From positions 442,147-457,197 of the forward strand of contig NW_003135336.1 in the NCBI RefSeq assembly GCF_000003605.2: a stretch of DNA of 15,051 nucleotides, written 5' to 3'. The stretch comes from Saccoglossus kowalevskii. Taxonomy: Eukaryota; Hemichordata; Enteropneusta; Harrimaniidae. Each line of letters opens with the position of its first letter. The stretch's first letter is position 1. The notes under the pieces were generated by a model, which worked only from the letters and a program-made list of their open reading frames with translations, made no database searches and was not told the origin of the DNA. A program made the position numbers and the translations under genes. This document shows, one piece after another, positions 8,689 through 15,051 of the stretch.

Positions 8689-10403
8689 GTAAGCATTTTT
8701 AGTTTACACATGTGATAGTGGGAAGTCGGTATGATTTTCCATAATTTTGGCAGCAGGGTTTAAGGAAGTTTGTAACTCTCCACTACGGTGTCAGTGCTAA
8801 AACAACGAATTTGAACCCTATCTTTGCAATTGATTCAATTTTCAAATGTTCATGGTGCCTGTGATTGGCCCTGAATTCAAATGATAAGTAATGGACATCT
8901 CCTTATCTTCCACTAAAATACGTTTCAATGAAGTCGACCAACTGATGATTTAATTGAAAGTACTCAAAATTCACAACATGGTATTAACAGAACACCAATC
9001 TGAATAAACTCCGATGTAGGTCTCGTCAAGGTGACCGAGATACTACATACAAACGGAATAACGTAAAAGCAAACAATATTCATGTATAAACAAAAATAAC
9101 AATATATATTTCTACATCGAATTTTAGTCAGATTGCCAGCCAATTCGCATAATTCAACTTAATTTTATAAGTATTCATCACAATATCGAATTATACTACG
9201 AGTTTGTTCCAATATTCATCAATCAACGTCAACGTGCAAACGCCATTGTGTGTTCTTTGCTCACTACCAATTGAATATATGTATATTCATACACACAGCA
9301 ACGTGTTCTCCTCATTTCGATTGTACAAATGGACGCTGTATACCGAATGCGTGGCAGTGCGATGGAATTGATGACTGTGGTGATGACAGCGATGAACTGC
9401 AATGTACGTATATGTCCTAAAGATGAAACTCGAATGGAAACGTGCATTGCTATGTGTGTTGCATTGAATTACGATGTATCGTAATGTTAGTTAGATGTAA
9501 TGAGAAATGAGAGTCGTCACCTGTGCAAGCGTCAGGTGGCCATAGTGTTTCATTGTTTACAAACAATCGTCTACCCATGAGCCTTTGCGTTTTTAGCTTA
9601 TGTTGATATCGTCGCTTGGAACTCATTTCTGCGCGGGCGCAGGTGACGACCCTCCCGCTTTAATACGTATGTCATTGCACGTTCGAACACTTACCAATGC
9701 ATATTGCTGTTAACCTACTCCGTCCCGTTAACATGAATACTAAACAAATATCACGAACTGGTTTGGTTTCTAGGTTCGTGTCAGGTTGGAAATGAATGTC
9801 CCGTATCTGGGCAATGTCTTCCACGTTCAGATCGTTGTGATGGAGAACACGACTGTCCTGATCAAGAAGACGAAGACGAATGCCCAGGTGGAATTCGTTT
9901 TTTGTTTGTTTCGAATGAATAGCACATGCCCCTGGTGTTGATGAGTATAGACCCAGTTTACAGCGAATATCGTTTCCTTTGCATATTTCCCAAATGACAT
10001 TTTAACTCAGTCTAGGGCGGCAGTCGTCGTGCCGCGTCCTGTTCGATATGGGACTCATAGCGACGTATACAACGCGTGTAAAATACAGTTTATTTACATG
10101 AAATTCGAACACGTGCTGCGCGACGACCACAGCGCTTTAATGAATAAATATATGCTATGTGATATTTAAATTATTGTTAACAACATATCGCAACGATTGA
10201 CCGCCATTTACCACATCATCGTCTTGAATATCCAAAGTATAATATTCCAGCTTACTGCCTTTCTTATCACTATGCCTAATAATAAGGTATAACATGGAAT
10301 GAATGTTTCCCCCACTTCATGTGTGCGTCTGGCACGTGTATCAGTAATACACTATTCTGTAATGGTCAAGACGACTGTGGAGACAACAGTGACGAGAACA
10401 GCT
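8626..10403 (+). CDS. Lectin/LDLRa mosaic gene, four visible exons, both ends missing
   Basis: Four plus-strand exons, 8626-8688, 9299-9403, 9774-9887 and 10287 to about 10403, all begin and end in phase 1, with lengths (63, 105, 114, 117) divisible by three. The first resembles the C-terminal end of a C-type lectin domain; each of the others is one complete six-cysteine LDL-receptor class A module. LDLRa domains are small calcium-dependent ligand-binding modules of secreted and surface receptors, and a lectin domain beside them suggests glycan or pathogen recognition or endocytosis (inference). No start codon, signal peptide, upstream lectin exon or certain end was found. Missing upstream exons would have to overlap or lie beyond the minus-strand gene, or this is a gene fragment. 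The LDLRa part is firm; the link to the lectin exon is probable. Confidence 0.6.
9299..9403 (+). CDS. LDL-receptor class A domain exon 1
   Basis: Acceptor TTCATACACACAG ends at 9298; donor CAAT|GTACGT follows 9403, splitting the sixth cysteine codon. The exon encodes [12 protein letters not shown], then [19 protein letters not shown] and LQC. All six cysteines are present in LDLRa spacing, with the calcium-binding acidic cluster (D-G-x-D-D-C-x-D-x-S-D-E) complete. It should be a functional module. Confidence 0.88.
9501..9659. mobile_element. Small inverted-repeat element in an LDLRa intron
   Basis: GTCGTCACCTGTGC at 9513-9526 and GCGCAGGTGACGAC at 9637-9650 are inverted copies differing at one of 14 positions. 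The right end continues to TTAA (9660-9663) exactly as the ends at 3788 and 10136 do. The left boundary is degenerate and its TTAA is not evident, so the left coordinate is approximate. It is a short non-autonomous, MITE-like element with no coding capacity, lying in the intron between LDLRa exons 1 and 2. Confidence 0.5.
9774..9887 (+). CDS. LDL-receptor class A domain exon 2
   Basis: Acceptor GGTTTGGTTTCTAG ends at 9773; its first two bases complete the cysteine begun in the previous exon. The exon reads [35 protein letters not shown] and ends one base after Pro, before a GTGGAA donor. All six cysteines are present. The usual D-x-S-D-E calcium motif is D-Q-E-D-E-D-E, so calcium binding is plausible but not canonical. 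Confidence 0.85.
10014..10136. mobile_element. Small inverted-repeat element (MITE-like) in an LDLRa intron
   Basis: The left arm from 10014 reads AGGGCGGCAGTCGTCGTGCC and reaches TGTTCGA at 10040-10046. The right arm, read on the minus strand from 10136, has AGCGCTGTGGTCGTCGCGC and also reaches TGTTCGA. The arms match over about 34 bases with mismatches and a small offset. TTAA follows the right end (10137-10140); the left flank is TCT, so a clean TTAA duplication is not preserved. It belongs to the same family as the ends at 3788 and 9659. TTAA would point to piggyBac-type insertion, but this is only suggestive. Confidence 0.5.
10287..10403 (+). CDS. LDL-receptor class A domain exon 3, uncertain 3' border
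   Basis: A modest acceptor (CCTAATAATAAG) ends at 10286. The exon reads [26 protein letters not shown] and GDNSDENSC, with all six cysteines and the calcium motif intact. A phase-1 end at 10403 would split the last cysteine codon, as in the first LDLRa exon, but the donor would be a weak T|GTCCAC. If that site is not used, the frame stays open to TAA at 10505-10507 and adds a hydrophobic tail (see the findings). No further LDLRa exon is seen downstream. Confidence 0.78.
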
Positions 10404-10507
10404 GTCCACGAGAATCATATACATATCGATTTCTTAAGACTTTACTTTCATATATCATATTTTTGCATTTCAAGACAATGTTTTTTTTATTGTTAAGATA
10501 TTATTAG

Positions 10508-11490
10508 ATTTCAAATATGTGGAATTTTGTACAATGTGTGATGTTCCCCGCTAAAACCCACCACCGTGTCTGTGCCTCACTTCTATATGTTTCTAGTCAT
10601 ACCTGTATATATAAGCACTGTTCTGTAAGGGGGATGCGCTCCAGTTAGTCGTAGGTATAGACGTATCAGGTAGGGGCAACGCAAGACAACAAATCACTAC
10701 TGAAATGGCATCATATTATTTGTATTGTATTGCGTAGTATATTTATATAATAAACACATTGCACGACTCTCGCCCACAACAATCTCAATGTATTATGTAT
10801 GTACTTTATTATAGTGAACACTTCGCTATAACAAACTAACTGTATGTCCCCCAAAGAGTTCGTTATAACAAGGTTACAGTGTTTGTTTGTTTTCAAATCT
10901 AGCTCTCACTATTTTCCAGTCATTTCTTTTGTTATCGGCTTTTAGACTATACATATCCCAAATTAGAAAAAAGTCACAATGAATATTATAGCAGAGATTG
11001 TATGCCACAACTACAAATATAAATTGCTTATTTGTAAAGATTCCACCAACAAAAAGTCAATCTGGAAACACACATTCACCACCAATAATACGAGTCATCG
11101 ACTGCCTTCAAGTCTGAGGCATTAGGCTCCCGGCATTTCACGTAGACAGGATATGGGTTCACTGTTATTATTATTCCAGTGCCCAGCCATATAAGGTATC
11201 AACACAGCTTTTTCAAACATGACGTCATCGTCGTTGAATATGTGAGCGACAATCAAATGTGGGCTTATTTACTTACATATCAGCTATACTATTTTGTCCA
11301 ATCCATAAAACAGTAATTGCTCTACCAATGGCATCGTAATTACCATTGATTCACAGTGTTACAAGAGGTGCTCAATGATCAGATGATTACAAGCCAATGT
11401 ACGAGTACACGCATTTGTCTCTTTCACGATATTTTTTTGTAACGTAAAACAATTAAATCAACCACAACTCATGTAGTATACATTATATGA
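10508..11490. other. Gap without a recognised gene
   Basis: No supported exon was found. The stretch contains the paired TTCG(C/T)TATAACAA repeat listed separately, an acceptor-like TTATTATTATTCCAG near 11179 not followed by an open coding exon, and a perfect TGACGTCA (CRE-type) palindrome at 11220-11227 of unknown relevance. Confidence 0.5.
10822..10871. repeat. Paired TTCGYTATAACAA direct repeat
   Basis: TTCGCTATAACAA (10822-10834) and TTCGTTATAACAA (10859-10871) differ at one of 13 bases and have starts 37 bases apart. The core contains a TTATAA-like palindrome in the second copy. It probably belongs to a dispersed repeat. Confidence 0.45.
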
Positions 11491-11692
11491 AATGAACGAG
11501 AATAAATTCACAAAATTAGCAATAGCCGATTTCATTCGGCCAGTGTTATTTTTACCAAAACTATTTACTAATAAATGTAGATATTGTCACGAAATAAATA
11601 AATCTCATGACCAGGAAATAGTGTCGTCATGTGAGCGCTGTTTACGAGCAGGACGACGGACAAGAGTTGTTCATCTTCACCATGGCAGCTGA

Positions 11693-12470
11693 GATAAAAA
11701 AAAACTGCTGAGATGATTAAATATTGGACGGATGGATGATGTCGATAATGACGTGTCAAAACTAAAGATTGTGTAGATGCAGTGATTAAATCCGCATTTA
11801 CTTCTACCAAAAACCAAAGTGTAAGAAATTGCGATGATGGGCGTTCTTAACAATGTTGCGACATTATTTTGTTATTAATTATGTCAACAGAAGAATGTAT
11901 TATATCGTGCTTGCTGAGAATACAGAGGAAAAGAAGACAGCAGACTGTGGATTAGGGTTGTGGCCTCGAAAGCGTGTGTATATATATATAATCATTATGT
12001 GTGGCCATTTTAAATACGAAAGGCGATAAAAAAGGAAGCAAACAGTTGAACTGCCTACTTATATTCTAATAACAATGTAATCATAAGACCTGTGAGTCTA
12101 GCATTATGACAGGTATGTATCACCCGTACCATGTACCACTCCTTTCCAAACATGTCCGAGTTCTTTTAATCTTCGTGAATACTTTCAAGACTACACGGTT
12201 AGAACGGATCCAATTTGATGACACATTTCTAAATCGTCGTATACACTTCCAACAGACAGGACACAAAATGGAGAAGTAATAATATCAAGGAACTGCACAC
12301 ATTTTTAAAATGTGAAAGTGAAAAAAAAGGAAATGGCTGCCAGTTGACAATTTAATTGAAACCCAAAAACAAACGTTTTTAATAAATTGCTAAGGGCACT
12401 TGAAAATACATTGTATAAAAATAAACATGACTGGTGTTCTGCCATTTTTAATCAAATCACAAATCCCATA
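11693..12470. other. Gap without a recognised gene
   Basis: AT-rich sequence with a short TA-rich microsatellite around 11979-11992 and homopurine runs. Nothing further is supported on either strand. Confidence 0.5.
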
Positions 12471-12477
12471 CTTGCAG

Positions 12478-12591
12478 ACCTGTGTAACATTACGTGATGT
12501 CTTCGGTCCACATTTGTACACAATCAATGAAAGTGCCTCGGAAATACGAGTGGAAAACATAGAAGAGAGCGTTTTGAATAAAATAGTGTAA
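12478..12591 (+). CDS. Weak candidate terminal exon of an unidentified plus-strand gene
   Basis: After a fair acceptor (CCCATACTTGCAG, ends 12477) a phase-0 frame runs 37 codons to a TAA at 12589-12591. It reads TCVTLRDVFGPHLYTINESA, then a stretch rich in Glu, Ile and Val that looks helical, ending LNKIV. The base composition is visibly less AT-rich than its surroundings, which favours coding. It does not match the phase-1 LDLRa exons upstream, so it is probably not their last exon. No family is recognised, and it may be chance. Confidence 0.22.
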   Translation, partial: TCVTLRDVFGPHLYTINESASEIRVENIEESVLNKIV

Positions 12592-12892
12592 CAAAAAAAA
12601 AACACAATAATATTTAGGTGATGCCAATACCAAGTTTGAAAGGGAAATTCTTGATTTTTTGGAGTTTTATGGAGAAACAAATCAAAATGCATATGTATAC
12701 CATTATGATTGGCCCAGGATTAAATGACACATGGGAAAAATAAAACTTTTTTTCATGGGAGAGTTAGCTAAATAGTAAACAAAACTGAAATAAGTTGGCC
12801 ATTTTTAATCAGAACATGAAACAAATTACAATCAGAAAAATAAAAAGGCGAACTGGGACTAAAAACCGATATTACTGTAGCATTGCAATTTA

Positions 12893-13319
12893 GGCCAGAC
12901 TTTTATTATCCCATGTTTCGCAAACCCGCCGAATGAACAGTAGCCGAAAAGGAAATAAAAATAAAGTTTTATATCAGCGTAATTTCTTGCGCCCGCAGAC
13001 TTGTAAGTGCAAAAAAATGCTAAAAAAAACTTATTTTTATCTTCATTTTTATCCGCCCGCCGCATAATCAATCCAAGTTGCATTTTCGTGGGAGTATCAT
13101 GATCAAAGACCGGAGTCTCGCCCAGATGAGAAACAAGGTTATATACATGGAATACAATTTTATTTAATTTCTTCTCTCCGGTCAATGATCTCACTTACAA
13201 TTCTCTGAGAATCACACAAATCTAGTGGGAACAAATAAATTAATTTTATTTTTTTCCGCCCTCCTCAAAATGATTACCTTATAAAAACTCGAGAAACAAG
13301 GAATAAAAAAAGTCTGGCC
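12893..13319. mobile_element. 427-bp MITE with TTA target duplication (PIF/Harbinger-like)
   Basis: The left end reads GGCCAGACTTTTATTATCCC and onward; the right end, read on the minus strand, starts GGCCAGACTTTTTTTATTCC. The ends agree at 25 of 29 positions, including TGTTTC further in. TTA stands immediately outside both ends (12890-12892 and 13320-13322). A three-base TTA/TAA duplication with GG-starting inverted ends is the hallmark of PIF/Harbinger elements (established knowledge). The interior is a mosaic of A/T runs and GC patches such as CCGCCCGCCG. The minus-strand ORF crossing 12859-13194 shows no transposase motif, so the element is non-autonomous. It sits between the METTL15 3' end and the unassigned region. 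Confidence 0.7.
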
Positions 13320-13322
13320 TTA

Positions 13323-13780
13323 TCTGAAATTAATTGCTGAATAACTAATTCATACTAACATAGAAATAAATATCTCGTCACTTCTGATTAGATTTTGTTA
13401 GAAACAGTCAGCTTTCTTTTCTTGAGTAATTGGAAACATATCTAATTTCAGGTTATTCAAACTTTATCATTATTATATTAAAAGCACTATTACAATGAAA
13501 CACAAAATGATGACAGGTCTCCTTTTAAAAAATATTTGAGTTGGTTTACAAGATCACAGACTCAGATTTATCTTGAGACCTGCTGCTGGCATAAAATGAC
13601 GTAAACAGCAAAACCATAATACTTATGTCATTTTCTTTTCTTTAGCAGTGTGAAACTGAATTTACCATTGAATACATTTATCAGTTCAATACTTGCAAAT
13701 CAAAAGATTAAAAGTTTCAATAAAGCTGCTTAGCATAACCTGGAAACAAAAACCAGCATTCTATAATTCTCCCAAGTATT
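13323..13780. other. Intergenic stretch downstream of METTL15
   Basis: AT-rich, no gene or clear repeat recognised. It lies past the METTL15 polyadenylation signal. Confidence 0.5.
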
Positions 13781-13786
13781 TTTATT
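13781..13786 (-). terminator. METTL15 polyadenylation signal
   Basis: TTTATT on the plus strand, AATAAA on the minus strand, lies about 75 bases past the METTL15 stop codon. That is a short 3' UTR but a suitable place for the signal. Confidence 0.5.
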
Positions 13787-13858
13787 TTAATAGTGCTACA
13801 GAGAAAATTGTTATTTTCACAAAAGAGAAATAATTTGACCTCTTCAAAATTTTCAAAG

Positions 13859-14461
13859 TTAATGAATCTTAACAGCTGTTCTTAGTTTTGCAGACCTTGC
13901 TCTTGGATTGTCGATAATATCTTCTTCTAAAGGCTCCAACACTTTCTTGTTAATTTCTTTCCACCTCTGTGGTCTATTATCATCCCTATCCATTGTTCGG
14001 TTTTCCCTTATCTTCCCTCTAATACTCATGCTATACTTTTCGCTATAGTCAATGCCTCGTAGAAACCTCTTTACGATTCTGTCTTCCAGTGAATGAAATG
14101 TGATAACAGCAAGTTTTCCACCAGGTTTTAATATTTTTCCACTTGCTCTAAGCCCATGACTAACTCGTTCAGTTCATTGTTCACAAAAATCCTCAACGCT
14201 TGAAAAGTCTTGGTGGCCGTGTGCACAGGTCTCCTTAGCTTGTCTTTCTGCTTTTTAGCCTCCCTATGTGAGAACGCGCATGACACAACATAAGCGAATT
14301 CTTTTGTTGTTGTTATCGGTTGCCATATTGTTTTATACTCAACTGTGGATCTTGCAATTTTCCTAGCATGCTTTTCTTCACCGTAGGTCCGGATTATCTT
14401 CGCGAGGTCTGCTTCACTCAAAGCGTTTACTACGTCGGCAGCTGTTGGCTGTTTGGGGTCT
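13859..14461 (-). CDS. METTL15: METTL15 (RsmH/MraW-type 12S rRNA m4C methyltransferase), last exon
   Basis: METTL15 is the mitochondrial counterpart of bacterial RsmH/MraW, an S-adenosylmethionine-dependent enzyme that makes N4-methylcytidine in small-subunit rRNA. This exon encodes the C-terminal half. The order is [51 protein letters not shown], then [20 protein letters not shown] and finally [10 protein letters not shown] before the TAA at 13859-13861. These are family hallmarks in the expected order. The acceptor CTTATATTTTGTAG places the start at 14461 (14459 is possible). The SAM-binding N-terminal half must lie beyond the right edge. One defect is visible: after GLEQVEK the frame meets a stop at 14128-14130, and KILKPGG resumes in the next frame. 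One base appears missing from the T-run 14134-14138. Since the gene is spliced, it is not a processed copy; sequencing error is the likeliest cause. Confidence 0.92.
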
Positions 14462-15051
14462 CTACAAAATATAAGTGAGAGTAATGATTGAATTTGCCAA
14501 CCGACTTGCTCTTTTACAGCATATCTCAGAAGTATATGGGCAGTCAATTTGCAAACTTGCTAGGATATTGGCTAACTGCTTGGCAACTTGTGGCCACATC
14601 CACTATGTGCAACTCTATATTGCAGTAGGGGACATAACATGTTTTTACATAGCCTGGCACCTTTTGTGATTCCCATCACAAAAGTGAATTGTGACATTAT
14701 AAAATGTGATAATGTGTAAGTAGTTTACCATTACCAAATTTGTATCCAAGTACGAGTAAATTACAAAAAAAAGTTTGTACACCTGATTCTATCATATAGT
14801 GGGGTGTTCTGTCATATAGGAATTACGTCTTTCCCATGCCTTTCCTTGGTCAGAACCACAGTCAGCTTGTGTACAAGCGATAATAAGATAAATACTGATA
14901 TTTACTATATGGGGACAGCTATCATGAATATGACTTTAAGCTAAATAAAGAGACAAGTTGAAAAACAGGGTTTTTGAGATTTCTACAGATTCCTGTTGTG
15001 GTAACACTAAGCCCATCACTAACAAAATTTGAAAATCCCTTGCATATGAAT
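14462..15051 (-). other. METTL15 intron, running off the right edge
   Basis: No upstream METTL15 motif (such as the SAM-binding G-x-G or the DMRMD-like segment) is found on the minus strand, so the intron extends past the window. It holds a hairpin at 14661-14684 and two similar pieces TATCATATAG and TGTCATATAG near 14790-14820. Confidence 0.6.
14661..14684. repeat. Perfect 10-bp inverted repeat (hairpin) in the METTL15 intron
   Basis: CTTTTGTGAT (14661-14670), a TCCC loop, then ATCACAAAAG (14675-14684). Flanking CAC and GTG extend the pairing after a bulge. Function unknown; it could be a remnant of a palindromic mobile element. Confidence 0.6.

Noticed and set aside
9229-9447. Minus-strand ORF of 72 codons over the first LDLRa exon
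   Set aside because: The plus strand encodes a complete six-cysteine LDLRa domain bounded by splice sites; the minus-strand frame has no motif.
11492-11692. Plus-strand ORF of 66 codons with a C-x2-C ... C-x2-C pattern resembling a small zinc finger
   Set aside because: There are no spacing or residue features of a known finger, no splice borders and no neighbouring exon; chance is likely.
12859-13194. Minus-strand ORF of 111 codons
   Set aside because: It straddles the left end of the 427-bp MITE and has no transposase or other motif; the open frame is incidental.
1-15051. tRNA or rRNA genes and CRISPR arrays
   Set aside because: No cloverleaf with A/B boxes, no rRNA-like block and no regularly spaced perfect repeats were found.

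Overview
The window is AT-rich, intron-bearing animal nuclear DNA. GT/AG-bounded exons in class 1-1 phase encode extracellular modules (LDL-receptor class A, and probably the end of a C-type lectin domain). There is also the 3' end of METTL15, the animal mitochondrial homologue of bacterial RsmH/MraW. The sequence alone does not name the species. The mix of lectin/LDLRa genes, an unfamiliar repeat-domain protein and small transposons suggests a marine invertebrate, perhaps a non-vertebrate deuterostome; that is an inference.

Layout. 1-1780: no gene recognised. 1800-3300: a decayed interspersed-repeat region with short inverted arms, recurring units and three ATTTGCAT octamers. 3313-3534 (minus): a broken relic resembling the start of an integrase-core mobile-element protein; a transposon-like end lies behind it at about 3758-3788. 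3820-8556 (minus): a six-exon gene with a hydrophobic N-terminus and four diverged copies of a domain of about 140 residues that I do not recognise; every internal intron is phase 1. 4456-4774 (plus): a weak two-exon candidate inside an intron of that gene. 8626-10403 (plus): four exons, the first like the C-terminus of a C-type lectin domain and the next three each one LDLRa domain, again all phase 1. Two introns of this gene hold small inverted-repeat elements. 10500-12890: no certain gene, only a short repeat pair and two weak ORFs. 12893-13319: a 427-bp element with imperfect 29-bp inverted ends and a TTA duplication, typical of a PIF/Harbinger-type MITE. 13859-14461 (minus): last exon of METTL15, with its intron running to the right edge.

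Two points stand out. First, the repeat-domain gene and the lectin/LDLRa gene diverge, with only 69 bases between the candidate start of one and the first visible exon of the other; both look secreted or surface-exposed, though nothing shows that they work together. Second, three of the four repeat exons and the strongly conserved METTL15 exon each contain a single-base reading-frame shift although their splice sites are intact. Three of these fall in A/T runs. Because METTL15 is affected too, base-level assembly error is the simplest explanation; real decay is the alternative.
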